Shown here one piece after another: positions 48,911 to 59,667 of a stretch of 64,000 nt of DNA. The notes beneath the pieces are model-generated. The model was given only the letters and a program-made list of their open reading frames with translations, made no database searches and was not told the DNA's origin. The stretch lies in contig NZNM01000132.1 in NCBI GenBank assembly GCA_002694885.1, positions 1 through 64,000 on the forward strand, in the 5' to 3' direction. The translations under genes were made by a program, and so were the position numbers. The stretch's first letter is position 1; each line of letters begins with the position of its first letter. The stretch is from Opitutaceae bacterium. Its GTDB lineage: Bacteria; Verrucomicrobiota; Verrucomicrobiia; Opitutales; Opitutaceae.

Positions 48911-49775
48911 CTAGATAAGCATAGAAAACAAGTTTTGGCGATCATTGAATTCGAAGCGAGTAGAATCGATGAGGCTAGCAGTTTCTAGTATATCCAGACT
49001 CAGCTCCTTCGAGGCCCAAACGAATTCCGATGGTAGAGCGGCGTCAGGATCGAATTCCTTAAAATTCTCGGCCAGCCAGATGGCTGCTGTCAGGATGGCT
49101 GTCGAACGAACAAAGTGGGCGGCCGCTTTGGGATTGGATTGCTGTCTGATCGGCTGCCATATTTCTGCTTCGAATTGCCAATGCCTCAATAACTCGAATC
49201 CAGCATGGAGGTGCGTTATCCCGAAGTTTTCGATTTCAGCCTCTACCAAGGCTTCCCGTTGCTTGGTGGTGACAATATGCTGCGTTTTGCCGAGCTTTTC
49301 GAAATACAAGTTGATCGCCAGTTTCCCGATCACGTGGAGCAATCCAGTAGTATAAGGGGCGTTGAGATCGGCCCCGGCTTGCTGGGCGACGACTTCAGAG
49401 GCGACGGCAACTGCAATACACTCGTCCGCGTACTCCGTAGCGGTAACGCCATAAACCGGCAGAGCCTGGTAGAAAGAATCGTGGGCAATAACGACGCTCA
49501 GCACTTTGTGAACCTCGTTGAACCCAATTCGGGCAATGGCTGATTCTACATCATTGAGCTTAACCGCGCAGCCGTAATAGGCGCTATTCGTTACCCGAAG
49601 AATATGAGCCGCGAGCGACGAATCCATCTTTATGAGGGATGCGATGTAATCCAGCCCGGTATCTTCGTCCTCGATGAGCGTAGACAGTCGCAAAAAAAAT
49701 ATTGGGCGATGCTGGTAGTTGCGAAGAAAACTCCAGCAAAATGGGTATTGCAACTTGGCTGTCTTGGGAGGGCAT
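48911..49775 (-). CDS. HDOD domain protein; N-terminus in a different frame (1-nt shift at homopolymer 49692-49699)
   Basis: Main ORF 48911..49753 IASLIKMDSSLAAHILRVTNSAYYG...; overlapping ORF 49584..49775 supplies MPSQDSQVAIPILLEFSSQLPASPNIF, which joins to LRLSTLIEDEDTGLDYIASLI if one T is removed from T8. Confidence 0.8.
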
Positions 49776-50095
49776 GCTTATAAACTATTTAAGCGATTTT
49801 TGAGAATCTCCAGTATTCGCCCCCTAGAAGCAATGCTTTCGTGAAAAACCAGCGTTACGAGCGATTGCGGGAATGGCTCCGCTTCGTTTAACCGTTGACG
49901 CTGCGGTCCAATGGTTGGGGCGATTGGATTGCTTCGGGCTTTGCCCTCACCGCTACGCGGCAAAGCTTGAAGCACTGGCCATCTTCGCTCGCTTACGCGC
50001 TTCGTCGAACCTTAGGTTCTCATCCAATCGGGAGCGATTTTCCTGTGGGAGAGTTGCTTCAATGGAGGACCACCGAGCCCCCTAGGGTCAAATGG

Positions 50096-50169
50096 TCGGG
50101 GCGATTGGATTCGAACCAACGACCTCCTGGTCCCAAACCAGGCGCTCTACCAGGCTAAGCTACGCCCCG
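50096..50169 (-). tRNA. tRNA-Pro (anticodon TGG)
   Basis: Reverse complement cggggcgtagcttagcctggtagagcgcctggtttgggaccaggaggtcgttggttcgaatccaatcgccccga; anticodon loop TTTGGGA. Confidence 0.95.
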
Positions 50170-50327
50170 AAAAATGAGGGGTCAAAAGATGTGTATTCGG
50201 TTGGGCTGTCAAGAATATCTTGAAATCCTGCCTTAATGGTCGAACAACTATGGTAGCCATTGCTTACGGGTAAAGTCGGCCACAAGGGTTGCGCTACTCG
50301 GGCTTTGTGAAAGAAAACGATATTGCC

Positions 50328-50954
50328 ATGGATAATCTATCTTCCGCCGATTTGGATTCGACTTCGAAGACTCCGCTTTTCATAGGTATTGCGGCTGTAA
50401 TAATCGCTCTGACAGGCGTCATTCTTGGGTGGCTAGGACTTTCCAAGGCAAACGCGCTAGAGAGCCAGTTGGCCGCGATTTCCGGGGCAGCGGATTCAGT
50501 AAGCAGTTTGGAATCTACGGTTGAATCAAATTCGGAGATGCTGCGAAAGGCTGCCGGCAAGATCACGTCGATCGAGTCAAGTCTGGGCCGCGTGACCAAT
50601 GAGATTGAAAAAGACATTTCTTCTGTCAAAAGCGCCATGCGGAAAGTGACAATCGATGCAGGCACTGCTCTGAAGAAAGTCGAAGCATTTGAAAAGGCTG
50701 GCTTGCGAACGGCACCGGCTCCAGACACGCGCCCGACGGCTCCAGGTTCGTCACGGACGAAATCGTATGGACCGCAGCCAGCTGTCATAGGGGACTCGAT
50801 AATGCACAAGATAGAAGCGGGCGACACCTACCAAAAATTGGGGAATCGGTACAAATTAGGCGTTAATGACCTGATTGACGCGAATCCTGGAGTTGATCCT
50901 CGACGCCTGCGTATCGGGCAAGAAATCGTTATACCGGTTTCTAGTAGCCAGTAA
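50328..50954 (+). CDS. LysM domain protein
   Basis: C-term HKIEAGDTYQKLGNRYKLGVNDLIDANPGVDPRRLRIGQEIVIP; N-terminal TM and coiled coil. Confidence 0.88.
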   Translation: MDNLSSADLDSTSKTPLFIGIAAVIIALTGVILGWLGLSKANALESQLAAISGAADSVSSLESTVESNSEMLRKAAGKITSIESSLGRVTNEIEKDISSVKSAMRKVTIDAGTALKKVEAFEKAGLRTAPAPDTRPTAPGSSRTKSYGPQPAVIGDSIMHKIEAGDTYQKLGNRYKLGVNDLIDANPGVDPRRLRIGQEIVIPVSSSQ

Positions 50955-51033
50955 GAATCCATCCACCTAATGGCGAAGTTTGTCTATCGACAATGTTCGC
51001 CTATTTTCCAAATCGCGATCCTCTCAGCGATAG

Positions 51034-51693
51034 ATGCCCGCTTCCAGACATCCTAACCTGCCCGATAACCAGGTCCCGCATTGGGAGGAAGTGGAGTTTG
51101 AGCCGGTAGCCGAATGCCGTATATTCGACGTGGTGTCGAAGCGATTTCGACACCCGGAGCGTGAATCAGAGGGAGAATTCTACGTCATCCGAACTAGAGA
51201 TTGGGTCAATGTCATCCCCATAACCCCGGATTTTGAAATGGTATTGGTGAATCAATTCCGTTTCGGCGTTAAGAAGAATTCCTGGGAAATCCCTGGAGGC
51301 GTCATGGATCCGGGAGAAGATCCGGTAGTAGCAGGATTGCGGGAGTTGCAAGAAGAGACGGGATTCACATCGAAAAGCGCGCGCCTATTGGGGTCGGTAC
51401 GCCCAAATCCTGCCATCCAGAATAATTCCTGCCACATCGTACTGGCTGAACGGGCTTCTAAAACGGCTGATTTGAAGTGGGACGAGCATGAGGAGATCGT
51501 GACTAAGACCGTTCCAATCGAAACGGTGTTCGAGATGGCCCAGTCGGGCGAAATCTTTCACTCCCTAGTTTTAAATGCGCTTCTGCTGTTCTACCCGGAA
51601 TGGCAAAAGATTCAGGCTAGGCGGCGAAGTCGACAGTCGAGCGTTAGAGTATTGAATTTTGACGCTCAGGCAAGTGGTCGCGACGATAGCTAA
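51034..51693 (+). CDS. NUDIX hydrolase (ADP-ribose pyrophosphatase-like)
   Basis: 219 aa; Nudix box GGVMDPGEDPVVAGLRELQEETGF. Confidence 0.9.
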   Translation: MPASRHPNLPDNQVPHWEEVEFEPVAECRIFDVVSKRFRHPERESEGEFYVIRTRDWVNVIPITPDFEMVLVNQFRFGVKKNSWEIPGGVMDPGEDPVVAGLRELQEETGFTSKSARLLGSVRPNPAIQNNSCHIVLAERASKTADLKWDEHEEIVTKTVPIETVFEMAQSGEIFHSLVLNALLLFYPEWQKIQARRRSRQSSVRVLNFDAQASGRDDS

Positions 51694-51855
51694 TAGACGG
51701 TATAGCATCCTCTTATCTTTTCATTCTCAGGCGGTTAGCGAAGGGTTCCTAATTGACCTGCGAGGTTGCGAGAATAGTGTTTCGTCCAGCCTGCGTGGTT
51801 ATCCGATTGGCTAAAAATCGTCTCGGGCAGCGCGCACGACAAAATCGGCGACTCG

Positions 51856-52659
51856 ATGAATATTCTGCACGTTCTGTTTAAATCTTCCATCGGAAAGAAA
51901 ATTACGATGGCGGTGACGGGTTTTATACTTTTCGGATTTGTGATTGGGCACTTGTCTGGCAACCTCCAGATATTCGCCCATCCAGACAAGATAAACGCTT
52001 ACGCCCATTTTCTTGAAGCTCTGGGCCCTGGCCTATGGCTAATTCGGCTATTTCTTTTAGCCATCCTGATTATTCATGTTTGGCTAGCCGCTCAGCTAAC
52101 TTTGGAAAACAAGGCTGCCCGGCCGCAGGGCTATCAAAATCAGATCACTTTACGGGCAACCCTAGCCTCGCGCTACATGCGAGTTACCGGAGTAATTGTG
52201 TTGGTATTTATAGTATACCACTTGCTCCATTTTACTGTTCGGGTGACGCATGGACCGGAAGCCTACCCCAATACAGTCCTTATCGATGGCACTCCGGTTC
52301 GCGATGTTCATTCCATGATTATTCTCGGATTCCAAAATCCACTCATATCCATTTTCTACATACTGGCAGTGGGTCTGCTCAGCTGGCATCTTAGGCATGG
52401 TCTCGTAAGCATGTTCCAATCAATCGGTTGGCAGACGAGAACGTGGTCCAAAGCCTTGAACAAGATTGTCCTGGCGGTTTGCGTGCTGTACTTTTTAGGA
52501 AACGCGTTGATCGTCGGCGCTGCCATGAGCGGCCAAGTGCGTATCCAAAACCCTCAGGTAGCGGGTTACGTATGTCGAACAGATTGCGAGATTTGCGGGC
52601 TTCGCAATGCGGCAACGATAGCTGAAAGCGATGAAGCCGCTAGCGATAACCAATCCTAA
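51856..52659 (+). CDS. sdhC: Succinate dehydrogenase cytochrome b subunit
   Basis: 267 aa; SSIGKKITMAVTGFILFGFVIGHLSGNLQIF; followed by sdhA, sdhB. Confidence 0.92.
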   Translation: MNILHVLFKSSIGKKITMAVTGFILFGFVIGHLSGNLQIFAHPDKINAYAHFLEALGPGLWLIRLFLLAILIIHVWLAAQLTLENKAARPQGYQNQITLRATLASRYMRVTGVIVLVFIVYHLLHFTVRVTHGPEAYPNTVLIDGTPVRDVHSMIILGFQNPLISIFYILAVGLLSWHLRHGLVSMFQSIGWQTRTWSKALNKIVLAVCVLYFLGNALIVGAAMSGQVRIQNPQVAGYVCRTDCEICGLRNAATIAESDEAASDNQS

Positions 52660-52674
52660 GCTTTTTCCCAACTA

Positions 52675-54591
52675 ATGATACTTGATTCAAAAATACCGTC
52701 GGGCCCCTTAGAGGAAAAGTGGGACAAGCATATAATGGACGGCAAGCTCGTCAACCCGGCCAATAAGCGAAAGTATGAGATTATCGTTGTTGGGACTGGA
52801 TTGGCAGGAGCTTCAGCGGCATCGACGCTGGCAGAGCTTGGGTACTCGGTGAAAGCGTTCACTTTTCATGACAGCCCGCGACGGGCCCATTCGATTGCCG
52901 CTCAAGGAGGCATTAACGCTACCAAGAATTACCAAAATGACGGTGATAGCGTGTATCGACTTTTTTACGACACTGTGAAGGGTGGGGATTTTCGGTCTCG
53001 CGAAGCGAACGTATATCGTTTGTCCCAAGTCAGCGCCAATATCATAGATCAATGCGTTGCCCTAGGCGTTCCGTTCGCTCGAGAGTATGGAGGTTTGCTC
53101 GCCAATCGTTCCTTTGGCGGCGCCCAAGTATCCCGAACCTTTTATGCTCGAGGACAAACCGGGCAGCAGTTGTTGCTAGGCGCCTATTCTGGATTGAGTC
53201 GCCAGATCGGCTTAGGCAATGTGGAGCTTTTCGCGAATCGCGAAATGCTGGAGCTGGTTGTTATCGATGGGCACGCAAAGGGAATCATTACCCGAGATGT
53301 TATCACCGGCTCGATTGAGAAGCACTCCGCTCACGCAGTAGTGCTGGCCACTGGGGGATACAGCAATGTTTTCTATCTATCGACGAGCGCTTTGAACTCG
53401 AATGTCACGGCTGCGTGGCGAGCTCATCGTAAAGGAGCTGCCTTCGCTAATCCTTGCTACACGCAGATCCATCCGACCTGTATTCCCGTTTCTGGTGATT
53501 ACCAATCCAAGCTGACCCTGATGTCGGAGTCGCTTAGGAATGACGGACGCATTTGGGCCCCGAAGAACCCAGGCGACAAGCGTCCCGCTGACCAGATTCC
53601 GGAAGACGAGCGCGACTATTATCTTGAGCGTAAGTACCCGAGTTTTGGAAACCTGGCGCCTCGGGACATTTCGTCGCGTTCAGCCAAGGAGGTATGCGAT
53701 GAAGGTCGCGGAGTTGGGGAGACTGGCCTTGGTGTGTACCTGGATTTCAAGGACGCAATTGATCGCCTGGGAGAAGATGTTATTCGCGAGCGTTACGGCA
53801 ATTTGTTCGACATTTATCACGAGATTACTGGTGAGAGCGCCTACCAACAGCCAATGCGAATATATCCAGCTGTTCACTACACAATGGGTGGCCTTTGGGT
53901 AGACTATAATTTGATGAGCACGATTCCCGGATGCTTCGTTCTTGGCGAAGCGAATTTTTCGGATCACGGCGCGAATCGCTTGGGGGCTTCAGCTTTGATG
54001 CAAGGGCTCGCAGACGGGTATTTTGTATTGCCGTATACAATTCCTCACTACTTGGCGGAAGTGCCTAGGGAACCTGCTCCTCCGATAGACCACCCCGAAT
54101 TCGCTAAAGCGGAGGAAGAGGTGGTTAATCGAACGAAAGCCTTGCTTGAGAATAACGGGAAGCAATCCGTTAACAGTTTTCACAAACGCCTTGGCAAAAT
54201 TATATGGGACAAGTGCGGCATGGCTCGAAACAAGAGCGGTCTCGAGGAAGCGATCAAGGAGATCCCTGCCCTCCGCCAGGAATTCGAAGAGGATGTCCGA
54301 GTTCTGGGCGCGGGAGACAATCTCAATCAATCACTGGAAATGGCGGGACGCGTTGCGGATTTCTTCGAGTTGGGCGAATTGATGTGCAGGGATGCCTTAG
54401 CGCGGGAAGAGTCTTGTGGCGGGCATTTCAGGGAAGAGCATCAATACGAGGATGGAGAAGCGAAGCGCGATGACGAAGGCTTCTCTCACGTTTCTGCCTG
54501 GGAATGGAAAGGCAAAGACCAGCCTCAAGTTTGCCATAATGAGAAATTGGAGTATGAACGCGTGAAAATGGTTACGCGTAGTTACAAATAG
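52675..54591 (+). CDS. sdhA: Succinate dehydrogenase/fumarate reductase flavoprotein subunit
   Basis: 638 aa; [54 protein letters not shown]. Confidence 0.96.
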   Translation: MILDSKIPSGPLEEKWDKHIMDGKLVNPANKRKYEIIVVGTGLAGASAASTLAELGYSVKAFTFHDSPRRAHSIAAQGGINATKNYQNDGDSVYRLFYDTVKGGDFRSREANVYRLSQVSANIIDQCVALGVPFAREYGGLLANRSFGGAQVSRTFYARGQTGQQLLLGAYSGLSRQIGLGNVELFANREMLELVVIDGHAKGIITRDVITGSIEKHSAHAVVLATGGYSNVFYLSTSALNSNVTAAWRAHRKGAAFANPCYTQIHPTCIPVSGDYQSKLTLMSESLRNDGRIWAPKNPGDKRPADQIPEDERDYYLERKYPSFGNLAPRDISSRSAKEVCDEGRGVGETGLGVYLDFKDAIDRLGEDVIRERYGNLFDIYHEITGESAYQQPMRIYPAVHYTMGGLWVDYNLMSTIPGCFVLGEANFSDHGANRLGASALMQGLADGYFVLPYTIPHYLAEVPREPAPPIDHPEFAKAEEEVVNRTKALLENNGKQSVNSFHKRLGKIIWDKCGMARNKSGLEEAIKEIPALRQEFEEDVRVLGAGDNLNQSLEMAGRVADFFELGELMCRDALAREESCGGHFREEHQYEDGEAKRDDEGFSHVSAWEWKGKDQPQVCHNEKLEYERVKMVTRSYK

Positions 54592-54622
54592 AAGAGTCGC
54601 GAGCGAAGGATTCAGAAAAGCA

Positions 54623-55387
54623 ATGAAAGTAACACTACGTGTTTGGCGGCAGAAGGACGGAAATTCCCAGGGGAAGTTCGAGGAATATGCAGCGGAAGGA
54701 CTAAATCCAAATATGTCCTTCCTCGAGATGCTCGATGTGGTGAATGAGGATCTGATCGAGAAGGGTGAGGAGCCGATAGCTTTCGCATATGATTGCCGAG
54801 AAGGCATCTGCGGCACCTGTTCGTGCATGATCAACGGAAAACCGCACGGCCCGGAGAATGGGGCAACGACCTGCCAGACTTACATGAGAAGTTTTAAGGA
54901 CGGCGATGTCATCGTGGTCGAGCCCTTCAGAGCCAAAGCCTTTCCGGTTCAAAAGGATCTAGTCACCGATCGTGCCGCGTTTGATTCCATTATGCAAGCG
55001 GGGGGGTATATTACGTCTCGAGCGGGAAGTTGCCAGGATGCCAACGCCATTCCGATTTCGAAAGAGATTGCGGACTTGGCTATGGATGCTGCTGCGTGCA
55101 TTGGATGCGGAGCGTGCGTAGCGGCCTGCAAGAATTCATCGGCGATGCTCTTCGTTTCCGCAAAAGCGGGTCAACTGAATCTGCTTCCGCAAGGTCAGCC
55201 CGAAAAGGATTCTCGTGTGGTGAACATGGTGTCGGCCATGGATGAGGCTGGGTTTGGCAACTGCACCAATCAGTACGAGTGTTCAGCGGCCTGCCCGAAG
55301 CTGATAAGCGAAGAATTCATATCAAAAATGAATCGCGATTATCTATCGGCGAGCGTCAAAGGGCTTTTCAGCGCAAAAGCCTTGTAA
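54623..55387 (+). CDS. sdhB: Succinate dehydrogenase/fumarate reductase iron-sulfur subunit
   Basis: 254 aa; [53 protein letters not shown]. Confidence 0.96.
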   Translation: MKVTLRVWRQKDGNSQGKFEEYAAEGLNPNMSFLEMLDVVNEDLIEKGEEPIAFAYDCREGICGTCSCMINGKPHGPENGATTCQTYMRSFKDGDVIVVEPFRAKAFPVQKDLVTDRAAFDSIMQAGGYITSRAGSCQDANAIPISKEIADLAMDAAACIGCGACVAACKNSSAMLFVSAKAGQLNLLPQGQPEKDSRVVNMVSAMDEAGFGNCTNQYECSAACPKLISEEFISKMNRDYLSASVKGLFSAKAL

Positions 55388-55522
55388 GCCGGAGGTTGGA
55401 GAAGTCGGGAAGCTTTGAATTGTCTAGCAATTCCGCAATTCCGTTCAATCGGAGCTATCCTTGGTCAATGGCCCATCTACCCGTTGGTAGCTGAAGATGA
55501 AATTGCAAATAAGTAGCGAACC

Positions 55523-55786
55523 CTAGAAAAGTTCTAGCGCCTGGGCGCTTTCGACCACAACCCAAATCAAGCCCACAACCAAGGAGCAGGCAACCAGGGC
55601 CGAAACGAGTTTTTTCAAGCGCTTGGACTTATCGTGACGATTGAGCTGATGGTACCGGAATCCGCTTTTTTGCAGAAAGCTCACGAACTGGGCATTCTGC
55701 ATCCGAAAGTCGTCTGAACTGCGATCCAGCAACGCGTCGTTACGAACGCGCCTTTTGTGGAGCAAGTTAGACAGGAAGCGGAACAT
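55523..55786 (-). CDS. Small hypothetical protein with C-terminal TM segment
   Basis: 87 aa; KKLVSALVACSLVVGLIWVVVESA; isolated ORF, low support. Confidence 0.45.
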   Translation of the reverse strand: MFRFLSNLLHKRRVRNDALLDRSSDDFRMQNAQFVSFLQKSGFRYHQLNRHDKSKRLKKLVSALVACSLVVGLIWVVVESAQALELF

Positions 55787-55950
55787 AAATGGATTGAAAA
55801 TCGTTAACCGCCTTTCATCAAGTAGTTAATCGGTGCTAGTGACCGAGATTTCAGAAAAAGCGCTAATTTATTTCCGTTTGGGATGAAATTCGTTGAACTT
55901 GTTTCAAGGGTTGTTGCCAGACTGGTGTAGGAGAATTAGGAAGATCGATA

Positions 55951-56964
55951 ATGTCGAAAAGTAGGCGGGTAGCGATTTGTGGCGCAGGAGCATGGGGAAC
56001 GGCGATGGCATTGCATTTAGCTCGCCAAGGTTGCGAGGTTACCTTGGCGCCGCGACGGCAAGAACAGGTACTGGCGATTAGGGAATCTCGTGAGAATGAA
56101 TCCTACTTGCCGGGATATGCTCTCCCTGACGAGATTCAGGTGACGATGCTGGAAGAGAATGTTCTCCAAGGCGTCTCCGCGGTGTTCTTGGCTTCGCCCT
56201 CCTACGCATTGAAAGAATGGCTGGAAAATATTGAGGCTTTAAACCTGTCAGGTGAAAAACGGCTATTCGTAAGCTTGGCTAAAGGACTAGAGTTGGATAC
56301 TCTGGAAACGCCATGCCAGATGATTGCCGAAGCCCTGCCGGGCGTGATGGTTGCTAGTTTGTCTGGGCCCACCTTTGCCGGCGAGGTTGCCGAAGGGAAA
56401 CCGGCGGCTATGACATTGGGGTGCGAATCGGAAGACCCACTAGTTAGCCAGATTCAAGAGGCGCTGAGCGGATCGAGCATGCGAATTTATCTCAGCGACG
56501 ATTTAAATGGGGTCGAACTAGGCGGGTGTTTGAAAAATGTTTATGCAATCGCGGCAGGCTGCTGTCAGGGATTAGCTCTGGGGGACAATGCATTGGCGGC
56601 CTTGCTGACAAGGGCCCTGGCCGAAATGGTCAGAGTGGGGGTTGCCTTAGGCGCGAGGATGGAAACGTTCTACGGGCTCAGCGGGTTTGGCGATCTAGTG
56701 GCGACCTGCCATGGTGAATGGAGCCGCAATCGTACGTTTGGAGAAACGATTGCTCGGGGTGTATCCGCTAGGGAAGTCATATCATCGCAACGCACGGCAG
56801 TTGAAGGCTACCGGACGTCTCGATCATTCCATGAGATGTTGAGACAGAAGGGAATCGAGGCTCCGATACTCGAGCAGGTTTATCGGGTTCTATACGAAGA
56901 TAAGACGCCGATAGCTGCCTTGGACGATCTGATGCGTCGGGACCTTAAGCGAGAGACCGATTGA
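55951..56964 (+). CDS. gpsA: Glycerol-3-phosphate dehydrogenase [NAD(P)+]
   Basis: 337 aa; VAICGAGAWGTAMALHLARQG, LSGPTFAGEVAEGKPAAMTLG, GFGDLVATCHGEWSRNRTFG. Confidence 0.95.
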   Translation: MSKSRRVAICGAGAWGTAMALHLARQGCEVTLAPRRQEQVLAIRESRENESYLPGYALPDEIQVTMLEENVLQGVSAVFLASPSYALKEWLENIEALNLSGEKRLFVSLAKGLELDTLETPCQMIAEALPGVMVASLSGPTFAGEVAEGKPAAMTLGCESEDPLVSQIQEALSGSSMRIYLSDDLNGVELGGCLKNVYAIAAGCCQGLALGDNALAALLTRALAEMVRVGVALGARMETFYGLSGFGDLVATCHGEWSRNRTFGETIARGVSAREVISSQRTAVEGYRTSRSFHEMLRQKGIEAPILEQVYRVLYEDKTPIAALDDLMRRDLKRETD

Positions 56965-56976
56965 GTTTAGCTTTTC

Positions 56977-58257
56977 ATGAGATCGGTGACTTCCGAAGGC
57001 AAGCGTCGCGTATACTCCTGGATATGCTTCGATTTCGCGAACTCGGCCTACGGGACCATTATCGGTACTTTTGTCTATGCCACATTGTTCACTACGATTA
57101 TAGCGGCTGACGAGGCGAGTGGCACTTTTATTTGGGGTGTTGCGGTTGCGATCTCTTCCGTTGCTATTGGCTTGCTGTCGCCGGTCCTCGGAGCGATCGC
57201 GGACGCATACAGCTGGAAGCGTCGGATGATGGGATCCTGCGTAATTATTTGTGCGATAGCTTCGTTCGCGTTGTTTTTTCCTACGCCGGGACAAGCCATT
57301 CTGGCCGTGACAGTTTTTAGTATTGGAACAATCGCCATCGAGCTCGCGATCGTATTCAATAATGCCTTTCTTCCAGAAATCGCTCCCAAGGAATCCCATG
57401 GGAAGGTTTCAGGGCAGGCTTTCGCTGCGGGTTATTCGGGTGGACTCGTTTGCCTGGGGCTTTCGCTTATTGGATTTATCGATACAGAAACGCCGTGGTT
57501 TGGCTTCTCCAAAGATGCTGCCCAGAACGTTCGAGCAACGAGTTTGCTTGTAGGCATTTGGGTATTGGTCTTCAGCCTGCCAATGCTCCTGCTTGTGAAG
57601 GAAAAGCTGAGGCCACGGCCCTCTCACGGAATGGGCAAAGTCGTAAGCAGCGCGGTCGGTAGGCTTGCGGAAACATTCCAACACTTGCGTTCTTACAAAA
57701 ACATATTTTGGCTCTTCGTTTCTCGGATATTTTATAATGATGCCCTCGTTACTGCCTTCACTTTTGGGGCGATCTATGCGGCGGGAACGTTTCAGTTCTC
57801 GCCAGAGCAGATTCTCATTTTTGGAGTAGCGCTAAATGTGTTTGCTGGCTTGGGAGCCTATGGCTTCTCGTTCTTGGAAGATCGTATTGGTAGTCGTAAG
57901 ACGATAATCATCTCTTTAGTTTGCCTTTCGGCGAGCAGCGCGGCGGCGGTCTTCGTTGAAACCAAAGCAGGATTTTGGGCCTGCGCCATCGTATTGGGAA
58001 TCTTTATTGGGCCGAATCAATCAGCCAGCAGGGCCTTCCTAAGCCGCATAGCCCCCGAGGAAAAGGTCAACGAGTTCTTCGGCTTTTTCGCGTTCTCGGG
58101 AAAGGCGACTTCGTTCCTAGGGCCGTTGCTATGTGGCGCCTTAACAGCGACCTACGATAGTCAGCGTGTAGGAATGGCGATTGTTCCGTTGCTGTTTATC
58201 ATAGGGTTGGTTGTGCTTGTCTTCAAGACGCGTCCTTTTCTGGCGGGAGAAAAGTAG
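56977..58257 (+). CDS. MFS transporter, UMF1-like family
   Basis: 426 aa; RVYSWICFDFANSAYGTIIGTFVYATLFT; FIGPNQSASRAFLSRIAPEEKVNEFFGFFAFSGKATSFLGPL. Confidence 0.9.
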   Translation: MRSVTSEGKRRVYSWICFDFANSAYGTIIGTFVYATLFTTIIAADEASGTFIWGVAVAISSVAIGLLSPVLGAIADAYSWKRRMMGSCVIICAIASFALFFPTPGQAILAVTVFSIGTIAIELAIVFNNAFLPEIAPKESHGKVSGQAFAAGYSGGLVCLGLSLIGFIDTETPWFGFSKDAAQNVRATSLLVGIWVLVFSLPMLLLVKEKLRPRPSHGMGKVVSSAVGRLAETFQHLRSYKNIFWLFVSRIFYNDALVTAFTFGAIYAAGTFQFSPEQILIFGVALNVFAGLGAYGFSFLEDRIGSRKTIIISLVCLSASSAAAVFVETKAGFWACAIVLGIFIGPNQSASRAFLSRIAPEEKVNEFFGFFAFSGKATSFLGPLLCGALTATYDSQRVGMAIVPLLFIIGLVVLVFKTRPFLAGEK

Positions 58258-58275
58258 CATGGGCATTCTGCCCGT

Positions 58276-59667
58276 TCAATAGCTGACGCCCGGCAACCAA
58301 GTGACCAGTTTCGGAAATACGACGACCAGAGCGAGAGCAATTAGTTGTATCACAATAAAGGGTACGACTCCTCGATAGAGGTGCTTCAGCTTTATTTCTG
58401 GCGGGCAAACGCCTTTTATATAGAAAAGGGCGAAACCGACTGGGGGCGTCAAAAATGAAGTTTGCAGAGCTACGGAGCACAAAATCGCGAACCAAATCAG
58501 AGCAGGTTTCGATGTGGCTTCCATGCCGCTATCAGCGAGCCAGGCCAAATCCATTCCTCCGATAATAGGCGCGACAATTGGAAGCATAATCATGGTGATC
58601 TCGATCCATTCTAAGAAGAAGCCGAGTATAAATATGATGGCGAGGATTACGAAGATAGTGCCGTAGTCGCCAGATCCTACTCCGAGAATCGCGTTGGCAA
58701 TCATTTCGTCCCCTCCAAGTCGCCGAAGGACGAGAGAGAAGCAAGTCGCTCCAATTAGGATCGCTGCCAAGAAGCCCATCGTACTCATAGTATCATGCAG
58801 CGATTTGCGTAAGCTCTTCAAATTGAGTCTCCGGTTGGAAAAGGCCAAAATCATCGCTCCGAGAGCGCCCATACCGCTTGACTCAGTGGGAGTTGCGATA
58901 CCGAAGAAAATGGATCCGAGAACGAGCATGATCAGGAAAAGGGCTGGCAAGATCGCGAGGGCTGATTCGATCCAATCTCGCGGTCTAAGCTTGACGATTT
59001 CCTTCGGTTTTGGAGCGGCTGATGGGTTCAGCTGGGCGTAGACGACTATGTAGAGCAAGTAGAGACCCGAAAGCACTAGGCCTGGGAAAACGGCTCCCAT
59101 AAACAGGTCGCCCGTGGAGACGTCCAGTTGCGTGGACATCAAAATGAGCATGATGCTCGGGGGAATTAGAATTCCTAGCGTTCCTGCGCTGCACACAGTC
59201 CCGGCAGCGAAGGAAGGCGAATAGTTTACCCGCATCATAGCGGGCAGAGTAAGAGTGCCGAGCAGAACCACGGAAGCTCCGATGATGCCGGTTGATGCGG
59301 CAAGAAGAATCCCCATGAGTGTGACCGCAAGAGCGAGCCCGCCGGAAACCCGGCCGAGAATCTTTTGCTGGGCCAGCATCATTTTTTCAGCCACCCCGGA
59401 TCGATCGAGGATGTTTCCCATGAGAATGAACATAGGGAGGGCCACTAGCACCTCGCTTTTCATGATCCCGAACACTCGATCTACTGTGATGGAGAAACGC
59501 AGGTAGCTAAGCCCGGTATAGACACCGAAAACTGCATCGAGCACGACGGCGATTGTCGTTACCGCCATAGCGGATCCGCCAAGAGCAAAGCCAACGGGAA
59601 CTCCAAGAAATAGCAGCCCTATGAAGAGTCCCATAAGGACGAAAATGAGTATCGTGCTAGGATCCAT
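58276..59667 (-). CDS. dctM: TRAP transporter large permease DctM
   Basis: 463 aa; LGVPVGFALGGSAM, LAASTGIIGASVVLLGTLTLPAMM, SAGTLGILIPPSIMLI. Confidence 0.93.
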   Translation of the reverse strand: MDPSTILIFVLMGLFIGLLFLGVPVGFALGGSAMAVTTIAVVLDAVFGVYTGLSYLRFSITVDRVFGIMKSEVLVALPMFILMGNILDRSGVAEKMMLAQQKILGRVSGGLALAVTLMGILLAASTGIIGASVVLLGTLTLPAMMRVNYSPSFAAGTVCSAGTLGILIPPSIMLILMSTQLDVSTGDLFMGAVFPGLVLSGLYLLYIVVYAQLNPSAAPKPKEIVKLRPRDWIESALAILPALFLIMLVLGSIFFGIATPTESSGMGALGAMILAFSNRRLNLKSLRKSLHDTMSTMGFLAAILIGATCFSLVLRRLGGDEMIANAILGVGSGDYGTIFVILAIIFILGFFLEWIEITMIMLPIVAPIIGGMDLAWLADSGMEATSKPALIWFAILCSVALQTSFLTPPVGFALFYIKGVCPPEIKLKHLYRGVVPFIVIQLIALALVVVFPKLVTWLPGVSY

